Source: Streptomyces sp. NBC_00433
GTDB taxonomy: Bacteria; Actinomycetota; Actinomycetes; Streptomycetales; Streptomycetaceae
Assembly (NCBI GenBank): GCA_036015235.1
Contig: CP107926.1
Coordinates: 7,856,001-7,920,000, forward strand
Length of the DNA stretch: 64,000 nucleotides
Reading direction: 5' to 3'
Part shown: piece after piece, positions 40,359-53,783 of the stretch
Layout: each line of letters opens with the position of its first letter
Position numbering within the stretch: the stretch's first letter is position 1
Translations under genes and position numbers: made by a program
Notes under the pieces: model-generated
The model's database searches: none
Told to the model about the DNA's origin: nothing
The model's input: the letters and a program-made list of their open reading frames with translations, nothing else

Positions 40359-42481
40359 TCGTGCGTACGCGGCGCGGGCGCCCGCACCGGGCCGTGCTGC
40401 TCGCCGCGCACCGCGCCGCGCGGCCGGTTCAACACCCGGTGTGCCGCCGCGTCCAGGCCGAGCCGGCCGCCCTCGCCCAGTGCCGCCGCGTAGGCCGCCT
40501 CGCCCAGCACCGCCCGCACCCGCTGCTCGCACGCCGCGTGCGGGGCGTTGAAATACCGCGAGCCGAACAGCCGCAGGCCCACCGACTCCCACAGCCGGCC
40601 CGCCGCGCCCTGCAACACCGCCGCCTCGTACGGCGCCCCCTCGCCCTCGGTGATCAGCGCCAGCAGCTCCAGTGCAAGCACCGCGCCCACCAGGTCGTCG
40701 AAGGAGTGGTCGATGGCCAGCGACTCCTCGGCCAGCCGCCTCGCCCGCTGCGGTTCACCGCCCAGCCAGGCCGCGTAGCCCAGCACGTACAGCGCGTACG
40801 CCAGAGCCCAGCGCTCACCGTGGTCCCGGCAGATGTCCCTGACCTCCTCGGCCAGCAGCACCGCCTGCTCCACATCGCCCTGGAAGGCCACCGACATCGC
40901 CAACTCGACCTGCGCCATCAGCACGTTGCTGTTCAGCTCGCCGATCGAGCGGTAGCGCAGCAGGGCGTCGTCGATGAACCGCTCCGCGCGCGGCATGTCG
41001 TCGGAGACCAGCGCCAGGCAGCCGAGCCGGTGCAGCGCGTACGCCTCCGCCACCGCGTTGCCCGCGGCCCGCGCCTCGTCGCGGCACTCCTGGAGCACCG
41101 CCAGCGCCGCCGCCGAGTCGCCCTGGAGCAGCGCCACATAGCCGTAGACCCACATCACCTTCGCGCGGGCCTCCGACCGCTCGGCCGGCAGCTCCAGCGC
41201 CCGGCCCAGCCAGTGCCTGCCCTCCGCGAGCCGCCCGCAGCCCACCCAGCAGAACCACAGGGTGCCCGCCAGGTACTGGCCCACCGCCGGGTCCTCCGAC
41301 GGCTCGCCCGGAATCCCGTCAAGGCTGAACTCCAGCGCCAGCCGCAGGTTCGGCAGGTCCGCCGCGACCCGCTCCGCGACCTCCGCCTGCCGCGGGCTGA
41401 ACCAGTCCAGCTCGCACCAGGTGGCCAGCCCCAGATACCAGTCCCGGTGCCTGCGCCGCACCCTGCCCTCGTCGCCCAGCGCGGCCAGCCACCCGGCGCC
41501 GTACTCCCGGACGCTGTCCAGCATCCCGTAGCGGGCCGGGCCGCCCCCGGCGACCTCCTGCCGGCTCAGCACCGACTGGTCGACCAGAGCGGCGACCGCC
41601 TCCACGACCTCGTCCTCGGGAATGCCGCCGCCCACGCACACGTACTCCACCGCCTCCAGGTCGAAGTGGCCCGCGAAGACCGACAGCCGCGCCCACAGCA
41701 GCCGCTCGGCCGGGCTGCACAGCTCATGGCTCCAGCCGATCGCGGTACGCAGCGCCCGGTGCCGCGCGGGCGCGCTCGGGTCGCCGCCGGTCAGCAGCCG
41801 GAAACGGTCGTCGAGGCGTTCGAGCACCTGCTCCACCGACAGCGCGCGCAACCGCACCGCGGCCAGCTCCAGCGCCAGCGGCAGCCCGTCGAGCCGGGCA
41901 CACAACTCGGCCACCGCGGCGGAATTCCCCGCCGTCACGGCGAAACCCGGCAGCACCGCCGCCGCCCGCTCGGCGAACAGCCGCACCGCGTCCGAGCCGA
42001 CGGGCAGCGGCTGGAGCGGCAGCAGCTGCTCACCGGTGATGCCCAGCGGCCGCCGCCCCACCGCGAGCACCCGCAGCCCCGGCGCCCGCCGCAGCAGATC
42101 GGCGGCCAGCTCCGCACACGGCCCGGCCAGCCGGTCGAACCCGTCGAGCACCAGCAGCAGTTCGCGGTCGGCCAGATGCTCGGCCAGCGCCTCCCGCGGC
42201 GCCCTGCTGGTGTGGTCGGGCAGCCGCAGCGCCTCGGCGACGGTGTGGTCCACCAGATCGGCGCCGTGCAGGGCGATCAGCTCGACGAGCCAGACGCCGT
42301 CGCGGAAACGGTCCTGCACGGACCGGGCGGCGCGCAGCGCCACCCGGGACTTCCCGACCCCGCCCGCCCCGGTGACCGTCACCAGTCGCGATCCGGCCAC
42401 CAACGCGCTCAACCGATCGACTTCCGACGTCCTACCGACAAACCCGGTCAGCTCGGACGGGAGGTTACCCTCAGTCTCCAT
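40340..42481 (-). CDS. NB-ARC-type ATPase/TPR regulator lacking a DNA-binding domain
   Basis: A 713-residue protein. Residues about 10-300 form a STAND/NB-ARC ATPase: GFVGRTSEVDRL, P-loop VTVTGAGGVGKSRVALR, LLLVLDGFDRL, and GLPLALELAAVRLR. The remainder is TPR-like helices up to about 690. Related Streptomyces regulators often carry a LuxR- or SARP-type DNA-binding domain, but none is seen here, and the last residues fall inside a repeat element. It may signal through a partner or be truncated. ATG 42481 lacks a Shine-Dalgarno; TACGCT ends 9 nt upstream. Confidence 0.8.
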   Translation of the reverse strand: METEGNLPSELTGFVGRTSEVDRLSALVAGSRLVTVTGAGGVGKSRVALRAARSVQDRFRDGVWLVELIALHGADLVDHTVAEALRLPDHTSRAPREALAEHLADRELLLVLDGFDRLAGPCAELAADLLRRAPGLRVLAVGRRPLGITGEQLLPLQPLPVGSDAVRLFAERAAAVLPGFAVTAGNSAAVAELCARLDGLPLALELAAVRLRALSVEQVLERLDDRFRLLTGGDPSAPARHRALRTAIGWSHELCSPAERLLWARLSVFAGHFDLEAVEYVCVGGGIPEDEVVEAVAALVDQSVLSRQEVAGGGPARYGMLDSVREYGAGWLAALGDEGRVRRRHRDWYLGLATWCELDWFSPRQAEVAERVAADLPNLRLALEFSLDGIPGEPSEDPAVGQYLAGTLWFCWVGCGRLAEGRHWLGRALELPAERSEARAKVMWVYGYVALLQGDSAAALAVLQECRDEARAAGNAVAEAYALHRLGCLALVSDDMPRAERFIDDALLRYRSIGELNSNVLMAQVELAMSVAFQGDVEQAVLLAEEVRDICRDHGERWALAYALYVLGYAAWLGGEPQRARRLAEESLAIDHSFDDLVGAVLALELLALITEGEGAPYEAAVLQGAAGRLWESVGLRLFGSRYFNAPHAACEQRVRAVLGEAAYAAALGEGGRLGLDAAAHRVLNRPRGAVRGEQHGPVRAPAPRTHEGLSGK

Positions 42482-42595
42482 GGTGCACGCAGCGTACTTG
42501 ACCGTCAACGCTACGTACAGCGGGCCTCGGGCCCCGTAAGGAGGTTCTCCCTTGCCCTGGGGGCGCCTCCTTCGCGCCCCCCGCGGCCGGTGTGC

Positions 42596-42841
42596 TCCGT
42601 TCTCCCCCGGTGCTTCGCGTGGGGGTACCCCGCGCGCCCCTGGGCGGGTGCCTCGTCCTGTCGCGTTCACAGTCGTGGTTCGCTGCGGCTGGTCGCGCAG
42701 TTCCCCGCGCCCCTTTGGGTCCTGCGTCCTCCTGCGCCCGGCGTTAGCCCCTGGCGGGGGCCGGGCCCTCCGCGCAGGAGGACGACCGTCTTTCAGGGGC
42801 GCGTGGGGGTACCCCCACGCGAAGCACCGGGGGAGAACGGA
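42596..42841. repeat. Long inverted repeat, arms about 47 bp
   Basis: The left arm (42596-42642) and right arm (42794-42841) match as reverse complements apart from about two differences near the inner end. Each contains CTCCCCCGGTGCTTCGCG and GGGGGTACCCC. The loop is about 150 bp. Confidence 0.75.
42801..42820. repeat. 20-bp perfect palindrome GCGTGGGGGTACCCCCACGC
   Basis: A perfect palindrome centred on GGTACC inside the right arm of the long inverted repeat. The left arm carries a degenerate version at 42618-42633. Confidence 0.8.
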
Positions 42842-43044
42842 ACGCCCCGCCGGCGAGGTGGGAAAGGCGAACGACCACCGCGAGTGGCAATCACCCAGGG
42901 GTGCGGGGAAGTGCGCGAGAAGCCCCCACCCGGGGAGGGTCCGGGTGCGACCCGGGCGCACCCGGGAATGCGGTACGGCCCGAACCTCGCGGCGCGATAG
43001 GCTCGGAAGCCAACCGACCTGGTGACGAGAGGGAGCGCGGCAAG

Positions 43045-43464
43045 GTGTCCGGTGGAGAAGTGGCCGGCGTGGCCGGCCTCGTCGTCGCGGTGTTCTGGGC
43101 GATCCTCGTAGCGTTCCTCGCCGTCGCGCTCGCGCGCCTGGCCGGGACGCTGCGGCGCACCACGGAGCTGGTCGCCGGGATCACCGAGCAGGCTGTACCG
43201 CTGCTCGGCGAGGCCTCCGACGCGCTGCGCTCCGCGCACACCCAGCTCGACCGGGTGGACACGATCACCGCGGACGTCGCCGAGGTGACCGCGAACGCCT
43301 CCGCGCTGTCCTCCACCGTCGCCAGCACCTTCGGCGGCCCCCTGGTGAAGGTCGCGGCCTTCGGCTACGGGGTGCGGCGCGCGGTCGGACTGCAGGCCGG
43401 CGGCGCCGGCAAGGTGCTGCCCGCCGCCCGACGCGCCCGCCGCCGCAACCGCTCGAAGGACTGA
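43045..43464 (+). CDS. DUF948-like small membrane protein
   Basis: A 139-residue protein with one N-terminal helix ([22 protein letters not shown]) and a long amphipathic helical region with heptad-like leucine/valine/threonine spacing ([20 protein letters not shown]), as in DUF948 proteins, ending in a basic [11 protein letters not shown] tail. Function unknown. GTG 43045 has GGGAG about 9 nt upstream. It is 6 bp ahead of the next gene and then alaS, a conserved trio in streptomycetes. Confidence 0.82.
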   Translation: MSGGEVAGVAGLVVAVFWAILVAFLAVALARLAGTLRRTTELVAGITEQAVPLLGEASDALRSAHTQLDRVDTITADVAEVTANASALSSTVASTFGGPLVKVAAFGYGVRRAVGLQAGGAGKVLPAARRARRRNRSKD

Positions 43465-43470
43465 GGCCCC

Positions 43471-43800
43471 ATGTTCCGCCGTCTGTTCTGGTTCCTGACC
43501 GGTGCCGCCACCGGAGTGTGGGCCACCACCAAGGTCAACCGCGCGCTGCGCCGGCTCAGCCCGGAGAGCCTGGCCGCGACCGCGGCCGACCGCGCGCTGG
43601 AGACCGGCGCGCGGCTGCGCACCTTCGCCCACGACGTCAGGGCGGGCATGGCGCAGCGCGAAGGGGAACTGCAGGACGCCCTCGGGCTGACCGGCGCGGA
43701 CGACACCCGCCGCGCCGCCCCGCGGGAGCTGGACACCGACCTCCCGGCACCGCGCCGGGGCATTGCGTACAACGCGTACGACCGGAAGGACGATCACTGA
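43471..43800 (+). CDS. Small conserved protein (DUF6167-like)
   Basis: A 109-residue protein beginning [22 protein letters not shown], one short hydrophobic segment followed by a charged helical region ([22 protein letters not shown]) and a flexible acidic end. No known function. It overlaps the alaS start (TGATG), so it is translationally coupled to alaS. Confidence 0.82.
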   Translation: MFRRLFWFLTGAATGVWATTKVNRALRRLSPESLAATAADRALETGARLRTFAHDVRAGMAQREGELQDALGLTGADDTRRAAPRELDTDLPAPRRGIAYNAYDRKDDH

Positions 43801-46469
43801 TGGAGTCGGCAGAAATCCGCCGCCGCTGGCTGCGCTTCTTCGAGGAGCGCGGACACACCGTTGTGCCGTCGGCGTCCCTCATCGCCGACGACCCGACGCT
43901 GCTGCTGGTCCCGGCGGGCATGGTCCCCTTCAAGCCGTACTTCCTCGGCGAGGTCAAGCCGCCCTTCCGGCGTGCCACCAGCGTCCAGAAGTGCGTGCGC
44001 ACCCCGGACATCGAAGAGGTCGGCAAGACCACCAGGCACGGCACGTTCTTCCAGATGTGCGGCAACTTCTCCTTCGGCGACTACTTCAAGGAAGGCGCCA
44101 TCCGCTACGCCTGGGAGCTGCTCACCACGCCCCAGGACAAGGGCGGTTACGGCCTGGAGCCGGAGAAGCTCTGGATCACCGTCTACGAGCAGGACGACGA
44201 GGCCGAGCGGATCTGGCGCGACGAGATCGGCGTGCCCGCCGAGCGCATCCAGCGGCTCGGCATGGGCCCCAACTTCTGGTCCATGGGCGTGCCGGGACCC
44301 TGCGGCCCCTGCTCGGAGATCAACTACGACCGCGGCCCGGAATTCGGCGTCGAGGGCGGCCCCGCCGTCAACGACGAGCGCTACGTGGAGATCTGGAACC
44401 TGGTCTTCATGCAGTACGAGCGCGGCGCGGGCGAGGGCAAGGAGGACTTCCCGATCCTCGGCGACCTGCCCGCCAAGAACATCGACACCGGCCTCGGCCT
44501 GGAACGCCTCGCGATGATCCTGCAGGGCGTGCAGAACATGTACGAGACCGACACCCTGCGCGTCGTGATCGACAAGGCCACCGAGCTGACCGGCGTCCGC
44601 TACGGGCAGGCGCACGACACCGACGTGGCCCTGCGGGTCGTCGCCGACCACATGCGCACCTCGATGATGCTCATCGGCGACGGCGTCACCCCCGGCAACG
44701 AGGGCCGCGGCTACGTGCTGCGCCGCATCATGCGCCGTGCCATCCGCAACATGCGGCTGCTCGGCGCCCACGACCCGGTCGCCGCCGAGCTGATCGACGT
44801 GGTCCTCAAGACGATGGGCGAGCAGTATCCGGAGCTGCTCACCGACCGCAAGCGGATCGAGACCGTCGCGCTCGCCGAGGAGGCCGCCTTCCTCAAGACG
44901 CTCAGGGCCGGCACCAACATCCTCGACACCGCCGTCACCGAGACCAAGCAGGCAGGCGGCACCGTGCTGTCCGGCAGCCAGGCCTTCCTGCTGCACGACA
45001 CCTGGGGCTTCCCGATCGACCTCACCCTGGAGATGGCCTCTGAGCAGGGCCTGTCCGTGGACGAGGACGGCTTCCGGCGGCTGATGAAGGAGCAGCGCGA
45101 CCGCGCCAAGGCCGACGCCCGCGCCAAGAAGACCGGCCACGCCGACCTGTCCGCCTACCGCGAGGTCGCCGACCGCACGGGCGGCACCGAATTCGTCGGT
45201 TACACCCACGACCACAACGAGGCCACCGTCGTCGGCCTGCTGGTCGACGGCCTGCCCTCGCCGGCCGCCACCGAGGGCGACGAGGTCGAGGTCGTCCTCG
45301 ACCGCACCCCCTTCTACGCCGAGGGCGGCGGCCAGCTCGCCGACACCGGCCGCATCCGGGTCGAGGGCGGCGCCGTCGTCGAGGTCAGGGACGTCCAGCA
45401 GCCGGTGCCCGGCGTCAGCGTGCACAAGGGCGTCGTCCAGGTCGGCGAGATCACCGTCGGAGCCACCGCCCTGGCCCAGATCGACCTGGTCCGCCGCCGC
45501 GCCATCGCCCGCGCCCACAGCGCCACCCACCTCACCCACCAGGCGCTGCGCGACGCCCTCGGCCCGACCGCCGCCCAGGCCGGCTCGGAGAATTCCCCCG
45601 GCCGCTTCCGCTTCGACTTCGGCTCGCCGACCGCCGTCCCCGGCGGCGTGCTGACCGACGTCGAGCAGAAGATCAACGAGGTGCTGGCCCGTGAACTGGA
45701 CGTCACCGCCGAGGTGCTGCCCATCGCGGAGGCCAAACGGCAGGGCGCCATCGCCGAGTTCGGCGAGAAGTACGGCGAGCACGTCCGGGTCGTCACCATC
45801 GGCGACTTCTCCAAGGAGCTGTGCGGCGGCACCCACGTGCACAACACCGCCCAGCTCGGCCTGGTCAAGCTGCTCGGCGAGTCGTCGATCGGCTCCGGTG
45901 TACGCCGGGTCGAGGCCCTGGTCGGCGTGGACGCCTACAACTTCCTGGCCCGCGAGCACACCGTCGTGGCCCAGCTGACCGAACTGGTCAAGGGCCGGCC
46001 CGAGGAGCTGCCCGACAAGATCTCCGGCATGCTCGCCAAGCTCAAGGACGCCGAGAAGGAGATCGAGCGCTTCCGCGCCGAGAAGGTGCTGCAGGCCGCC
46101 GCCGGACTCGCCCAGACCGCACAGGACGTCAAGGGCGTCGCCCTGGTCACCGGTTCGGTGCCGGACGGCACCGGCGCCGACGACCTGCGCCGGCTGGTGC
46201 TCGACGTGCGGCAGCGCATCACCGGCGGCCGCCCGGCCGTCGTGGCGCTGTTCACCGTCGCGGGCGGCCGCCCGCTGACCGTGGTCGCCACCAACGAGGG
46301 CGCCCGCGAGCGCGGCATCAAGGCCGGCGAGCTGGTCCGTACCGCCGCCAAGGCACTCGGCGGCGGCGGGGGCGGCAAGGACGACGTCGCCCAGGGCGGC
46401 GGGCAGAACCCGGCCGCCGTCCAGGACGCCGTCGAGGCCGTGCAGCGGCTCGTCGGCGAGAAGGTCTGA
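43800..46469 (+). CDS. alaS: Alanine--tRNA ligase
   Basis: An 889-residue class II synthetase. The catalytic domain begins [19 protein letters not shown]. The editing domain has [11 protein letters not shown] and the cysteine/histidine in [11 protein letters not shown], which complete the zinc site. A C-Ala domain follows, with a glycine-rich stretch ([10 protein letters not shown]) near the end. ATG 43800 overlaps the preceding stop by 1 bp. The downstream ruvX starts 2 bp after the stop. Confidence 0.97.
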   Translation: MESAEIRRRWLRFFEERGHTVVPSASLIADDPTLLLVPAGMVPFKPYFLGEVKPPFRRATSVQKCVRTPDIEEVGKTTRHGTFFQMCGNFSFGDYFKEGAIRYAWELLTTPQDKGGYGLEPEKLWITVYEQDDEAERIWRDEIGVPAERIQRLGMGPNFWSMGVPGPCGPCSEINYDRGPEFGVEGGPAVNDERYVEIWNLVFMQYERGAGEGKEDFPILGDLPAKNIDTGLGLERLAMILQGVQNMYETDTLRVVIDKATELTGVRYGQAHDTDVALRVVADHMRTSMMLIGDGVTPGNEGRGYVLRRIMRRAIRNMRLLGAHDPVAAELIDVVLKTMGEQYPELLTDRKRIETVALAEEAAFLKTLRAGTNILDTAVTETKQAGGTVLSGSQAFLLHDTWGFPIDLTLEMASEQGLSVDEDGFRRLMKEQRDRAKADARAKKTGHADLSAYREVADRTGGTEFVGYTHDHNEATVVGLLVDGLPSPAATEGDEVEVVLDRTPFYAEGGGQLADTGRIRVEGGAVVEVRDVQQPVPGVSVHKGVVQVGEITVGATALAQIDLVRRRAIARAHSATHLTHQALRDALGPTAAQAGSENSPGRFRFDFGSPTAVPGGVLTDVEQKINEVLARELDVTAEVLPIAEAKRQGAIAEFGEKYGEHVRVVTIGDFSKELCGGTHVHNTAQLGLVKLLGESSIGSGVRRVEALVGVDAYNFLAREHTVVAQLTELVKGRPEELPDKISGMLAKLKDAEKEIERFRAEKVLQAAAGLAQTAQDVKGVALVTGSVPDGTGADDLRRLVLDVRQRITGGRPAVVALFTVAGGRPLTVVATNEGARERGIKAGELVRTAAKALGGGGGGKDDVAQGGGQNPAAVQDAVEAVQRLVGEKV

Positions 46470-46471
46470 CG

Positions 46472-46984
46472 GTGGGCGGAACTGCGGACGAGGACGGCAC
46501 CGAGCCGGGCAGGCCCGCCATGCGGCGCGGCCGCCGGCTCGGTGTCGACGTCGGGGACGCCAGGATCGGGGTCGCCTCCTGCGACCCCGACGGCATCCTC
46601 GCCACCCCGGTCGAGACGGTGCCGGGCCGCGACGTGCCCGCGGCCCTGCGCAGGCTCGCCGACATCGTCACCGAGTACGAGCCGATCGAGGTCGTCGTCG
46701 GGCTGCCGCGCTCGCTCAACGGCACCGAGGGCCCGGCCGCGGCCAAGGTGCGGACCTTCGCGCGAAGTGTGGCGAAAATCATCGACCCGGTGCCGGTGCG
46801 CCTGGTGGACGAGCGGATGACGACCGTGACGGCCACACAGGGGCTGCGGGCGTCCGGTGTGAAGGCGAAGAAGGGACGCTCCGTAGTCGACCAGGCTGCG
46901 GCCGTCATCATTCTGCAGAGTGCGCTGGAGACCGAGAGGGTGTCGGGTAAAGCTCCTGGGGAGAGCGTCCAATCCTTCATCTGA
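46472..46984 (+). CDS. ruvX: RuvX/YqgF-family Holliday junction resolvase-like nuclease
   Basis: A 170-residue RNase H-fold protein. Conserved elements are RLGVDVGDARIGVA (first aspartate), VVVGLPRSLNGTEGPAA, VRLVDERMTTVTA and the aspartate in RSVVDQAAAVIILQ. The family processes rRNA ends and/or branched DNA. GTG 46472 starts it directly after alaS; an in-frame ATG at 46520 would remove a short flexible N-terminus. Confidence 0.92.
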   Translation: MGGTADEDGTEPGRPAMRRGRRLGVDVGDARIGVASCDPDGILATPVETVPGRDVPAALRRLADIVTEYEPIEVVVGLPRSLNGTEGPAAAKVRTFARSVAKIIDPVPVRLVDERMTTVTATQGLRASGVKAKKGRSVVDQAAAVIILQSALETERVSGKAPGESVQSFI

Positions 46985-47013
46985 TCGCGATACGGTAACG
47001 TTCCGCGCGACAC

Positions 47014-47035
47014 GGCGGCGCCTTCTGGCGCCGCC
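47014..47035 (+). terminator. Terminator after ruvX
   Basis: A 9-bp perfect stem GGCGGCGCC/GGCGCCGCC with loop TTCT followed by CGTTT, 29 bp past the ruvX stop. Confidence 0.65.
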
Positions 47036-47085
47036 CGTTTCGCAAGGTCGGCAGACCCGACGCCGACCGCGTACCAAGGGGACCG

Positions 47086-48942
47086 ATGACTGACTATGGC
47101 CGGGGCTCCGGCTCCGAACCGTGGCACCCGGACGACCCGCTGTTCGGCGATGCGTACGACCAGGGCCAGGGGTACCCGCAGCAGCCGCCGCAGCCGCAGG
47201 GAGGCGAGTGGCAGGACCCGTACGCCACAGGTCAGCATCAGCAGCAGTACCCGCAGCAGGGCACCGGCCAGTACCCCCAGCAGCAGTACCCGCAGCACCA
47301 GCAGCAGTACCCGGTGCAGCAGCCGCAGCAGCACGACACGGGCCAGTACCAGCAGCAGCCCCAGCAGCAGTATCCGCAGCAGGGCGGCTACGGCTACGAC
47401 ACCGGCTCGCACGCGACGTACGACACCGGTTCGCACCCGACCGGCGGCTACCCCGCCCAGGACCCGTACGGCGGCCAGCAGCCCGACTACTACGGCCAGG
47501 GCGGCGGCTACCAGCAGCAGCCGCAGCAGTACCACCAGCAGCCTGGCCCCGGTATGCAGCAGCCCCAGCAGCCGGGCCCCGGCATGCAGCAGCCGCAGCA
47601 ACCCCAGCCGTCGCAGGGCCCGCAGCCAGGCCACCCCGCAGCGGGGCAGGCCGGACAGGCGCGGCTCCAGCAGCCGGGCCCCGGCGGGCGCCCGCAGGAG
47701 CCGGGCGCCAGGCCGCTGCGCACCGCCCCCGGCAATACCGGCGAGTGGAATCCCGACGAGGACTCCGACCCGCGCGAGCACGCCTTCTTCGCCGACCGCG
47801 ACGACCACGACGATGACGACCACACCCCGGCCGGCGGCGAGAGCGGCGGCCGGCGGGCCGGCAAGAACCAGCCCAAGGGCGGCAAGAAGCGCCGCAGCGG
47901 CTGCGCCTGCCTGACCGTCCTGCTGGTGCTCGGCGGCGGCCTCGCCGGCGGTGTCTACTACGGCTACGGCGTCTACCAGGACCACTTCGGCCCCGCCCCC
48001 GACTACTCGGGCAACGGCACCGGCTCGGTCCAGGTCGAGATCCCCAAGGGCTCGACCCTGACCACCATGGGCAACCTGCTCAAGAAGGCCGGCGTGGTCA
48101 AGAGCGTCGACGCCTTCACGGCCGCGGCCCGCGGCAACCCCAAGGGCCAGAGCATCCAGGCCGGTGTCTACCTGCTCAACAAGAACATGTCCGCGGCGGC
48201 GGCCGTCACGATGATGCTCGACCCCAAGTCGCAGAATTCCATGATCATAAGCGAGGGCATGCGCGACAAGCAGATCTACGCCGCCATCGACAAGCAGCTC
48301 GCGCTCAAGCCCGGCACCACCGAGGGCGTCGCCCACGCCAAGGCGAAGAGTCTCGGCCTGCCCGACTGGGCCGACACATCGAGCAAGGTCAAGGACCCGC
48401 TGGAGGGCTTCCTCTTCCCGTCCCGCTACAGCGTGGCCAAGGGCATGAAACCCGAGGACCTGCTGAAGCAGATGATCGGCTCGGCCAAGGAGCAGTTCGC
48501 GCAGTTCGACCTGGCCGGCGAGGCGAAGAAGCAGGGCCTGAGCAGCCCGTACCAGCTGCTCACCGTCGCCAGCCTGGTGCAGGCCGAGGGCAAGACCGAC
48601 GACGACTTCCGCAAGATGGCCAAGGTCATCTACGACCGGCTGCTGCCCAGCAACAAGCAGCAGACCAACTTCCTGCTGCAGTTCGACTCGACGTACAACT
48701 ACATCAAGAACACCAGCGACACGTCGATCGCCCTCAAGGACATCCACGGGCTCAAGGACACCTACAACACGTACCGGTACAAGGGCCTGACTCCGGGGCC
48801 GATCGGCAACCCCGGCATCAAGGCGCTGAAGGCCGCGATGGACCCGGACTCCGGGCCCTGGTACTTCTTCATCTCGCTGGACGGCAAGACCACCCGGTTC
48901 ACCGAGACGCTGGCCGAGTTCAACAAGATCAAGGGCGAGTAG
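47086..48942 (+). CDS. mltG: Endolytic murein transglycosylase MltG
   Basis: A 618-residue membrane protein that cuts nascent peptidoglycan strands. Residues about 22-205 are a cytosolic, Q/P/Y/G-rich low-complexity tail. A basic patch precedes the single helix [21 protein letters not shown] near 275. The extracytoplasmic YceG domain has the catalytic glutamate in SLVQAEGKTDDDFRKMAKVIYDRL and the family end motif YNTYRYKGLTPGPIGNPG. ATG 47086 follows AAGGGGACCG. It sits between ruvX and aroE, as is common in actinobacteria. Confidence 0.94.
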   Translation: MTDYGRGSGSEPWHPDDPLFGDAYDQGQGYPQQPPQPQGGEWQDPYATGQHQQQYPQQGTGQYPQQQYPQHQQQYPVQQPQQHDTGQYQQQPQQQYPQQGGYGYDTGSHATYDTGSHPTGGYPAQDPYGGQQPDYYGQGGGYQQQPQQYHQQPGPGMQQPQQPGPGMQQPQQPQPSQGPQPGHPAAGQAGQARLQQPGPGGRPQEPGARPLRTAPGNTGEWNPDEDSDPREHAFFADRDDHDDDDHTPAGGESGGRRAGKNQPKGGKKRRSGCACLTVLLVLGGGLAGGVYYGYGVYQDHFGPAPDYSGNGTGSVQVEIPKGSTLTTMGNLLKKAGVVKSVDAFTAAARGNPKGQSIQAGVYLLNKNMSAAAAVTMMLDPKSQNSMIISEGMRDKQIYAAIDKQLALKPGTTEGVAHAKAKSLGLPDWADTSSKVKDPLEGFLFPSRYSVAKGMKPEDLLKQMIGSAKEQFAQFDLAGEAKKQGLSSPYQLLTVASLVQAEGKTDDDFRKMAKVIYDRLLPSNKQQTNFLLQFDSTYNYIKNTSDTSIALKDIHGLKDTYNTYRYKGLTPGPIGNPGIKALKAAMDPDSGPWYFFISLDGKTTRFTETLAEFNKIKGE

Positions 48943-48973
48943 CCCAGGCGGCGGCAGGCAGGAAGCAACGTCA

Positions 48974-49822
48974 GTGAACAGCACAGCTCCGCCTTCGGGC
49001 ACCCGCCGCGCCGCCGTTCTCGGCTCGCCCATCGCGCACTCGCTGTCCCCGGTCCTGCACCGGGCCGCGTACGCCGCGATGGGCCTGGCCGGCTGGCGCT
49101 ACGACCGCTTCGAGGTCGACGAGGACGCCCTGCCCGGCTTCCTCGACGGCCTCGACCCGGCCGAGTGGGCAGGCCTGTCGCTGACGATGCCGCTCAAGCG
49201 GGCGGTGATCCCGCTGCTCGACAGCGTCAGCGACACCGCCGCCTCGGTGGAGGCCGTCAACACCGTCGTCCTCGGCGCCGACGGCCGCCGCAGCGGCGAC
49301 AACACCGACATCCCCGGCATGCTCGCCGCCCTGCGCGAACGCGGCATCACCACGGTGCCGTCCGCAGCGATCCTCGGCGCCGGCGCCACCGCGTCCTCCG
49401 CGCTGGCCGCGCTCTCCCGCATCTGCACCGGCGAGGTGACGGCGTACGTACGCGGCCCGGCGCGCGCCGCCGAGATGCGGGAGTGGGGTACGCGCCTCGG
49501 CGTCACCGTACGCACCGCCGACTGGGCCGATGCCGCGAAGGCGCTGGACGAGCCGCTGGTCGTCGCCACCACCCCGGCCGGCGCCGCCGACCACCTGGCC
49601 GCCGCCGTCCCCGACCGCCCCGGCGCCCTCTTCGACGTCCTCTACCACCCCTGGCCGACCCCGCTGGCCGGCGCCTGGACCCGCCGCGGCGCCCCGGTCG
49701 TCAGCGGCCTCGACCTGCTCGTCCACCAGGCCGTACTCCAGGTCGAACAGCACACCGGCCACGGCGACGTACCACTGCCGGCGATGCGCGCGGCCGGCGA
49801 GTCGGCGCTCGGCGGGCACTGA
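48974..49822 (+). CDS. aroE: Shikimate dehydrogenase (NADP+)
   Basis: A 282-residue enzyme converting 3-dehydroshikimate to shikimate. The substrate end has VLGSPIAHSLSPVLHRAAY and the catalytic lysine in LTMPLKRAV; the dinucleotide fold has ILGAGATASSALAAL. Length is normal. GTG 48974 is the start. It is the first of five shikimate genes on this strand but is separated by 111 bp from aroC, which may have its own promoter. Confidence 0.94.
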   Translation: MNSTAPPSGTRRAAVLGSPIAHSLSPVLHRAAYAAMGLAGWRYDRFEVDEDALPGFLDGLDPAEWAGLSLTMPLKRAVIPLLDSVSDTAASVEAVNTVVLGADGRRSGDNTDIPGMLAALRERGITTVPSAAILGAGATASSALAALSRICTGEVTAYVRGPARAAEMREWGTRLGVTVRTADWADAAKALDEPLVVATTPAGAADHLAAAVPDRPGALFDVLYHPWPTPLAGAWTRRGAPVVSGLDLLVHQAVLQVEQHTGHGDVPLPAMRAAGESALGGH

Positions 49823-49933
49823 CGCCCGCACGCCCCGGGCCGCGTCCCGCACCCTGGACGCCGGTCCTGGCGGCCGGGGGAAACGTGGGAGGATCGAAGC
49901 GAGAGACGGCAGGGCGTTTTCGAGGGAGCACCG

Positions 49934-53209
<3,276 letters not shown>

Positions 53210-53260
53210 CCAACGCCCCGGGAGGGTGCCCCCCAGGGGCGCAACCACCCACCGGCCCGT

Positions 53261-53354
53261 GGTCCGGCACGGACCGATCAGCCCCTTTCGGGTCGGTGGC
53301 GACGTGCGGCTTGTCGCGGGCTGGTCGCGCGGTTCCCCGCGCCCCTGAGGGGCG
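53261..53354 (+). repeat. Interspersed repeat, copy A
   Basis: About 93 bp with high similarity to copy B at 53513-53604, ending in the CCCCGCGCCCCTGAGGGG core. Confidence 0.65.
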
Positions 53355-53512
53355 CTGTCTGCCGCAGAGAGCACCATCCGGGGGCGCGGGGCTGTATCCG
53401 ATCTGCGGCTGGCGCCGCTTGGGTGCGTTCAACCACTTGCCGTTGTGTGTCGACGGACCGGCACCACCCCGGGGGCGCGGGGAGCGGCGCGAGCAACCAG
53501 CCACCGTCCGGT

Positions 53513-53604
53513 GGTCCGGAGCGGACCGAAGAGCCCTTTCGGGTCGGTGACGACGTGCGGCTTGTCGAGGGCTGGTCGCGCAGTTCCCCGCGCCCCTGAA
53601 GGGC
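53513..53604 (+). repeat. Interspersed repeat, copy B
   Basis: Direct repeat of copy A, with scattered substitutions and the same TTCCCCGCGCCCCTGA core. Confidence 0.65.
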
Positions 53605-53783
53605 ACCCCCTTGCCGGAGGGGAAGCGCGGAACCCCCGCGCCCGGAAAGGGCGAACCCTCCCGCGCGGAGCGCGTGGGCACTCGGGAGGATTCCCGGGCG
53701 TTCACCAAAGGACGCACGGGGACGGTACCGTTCCATGTCAACCCGCGCGGCAGCGCACACCGCACGAGATGGAGTCGGCCGAC

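Larger units (their letters stand above)
42482..43044. other. 563-bp intergenic region filled with repeats
   Basis: It holds a long inverted repeat (42596-42642 with 42794-42841), a 20-bp palindrome at 42801-42820, a CGCAGTTCCCCGCGCCCCT core copy at 42696-42714, and a segment (about 42650-42692) resembling one at 61010-61052. A TAGGCT hexamer at 42998-43003 may be the -10 for the rightward genes. I see no protein-coding gene. Confidence 0.6.
53210..53783. other. 574-bp repeat-rich intergenic region
   Basis: Two direct copies of a ~93-bp unit lie at 53261-53354 and 53513-53604. Each runs from GGTCCGG through TTTCGGGTCGGTG and GACGTGCGGCTTGTCG to the CCCCGCGCCCCTGA core. The segment between them is unique. 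An inverted copy appears beyond the next gene (about 54505-54590). No gene was found. Confidence 0.6.
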
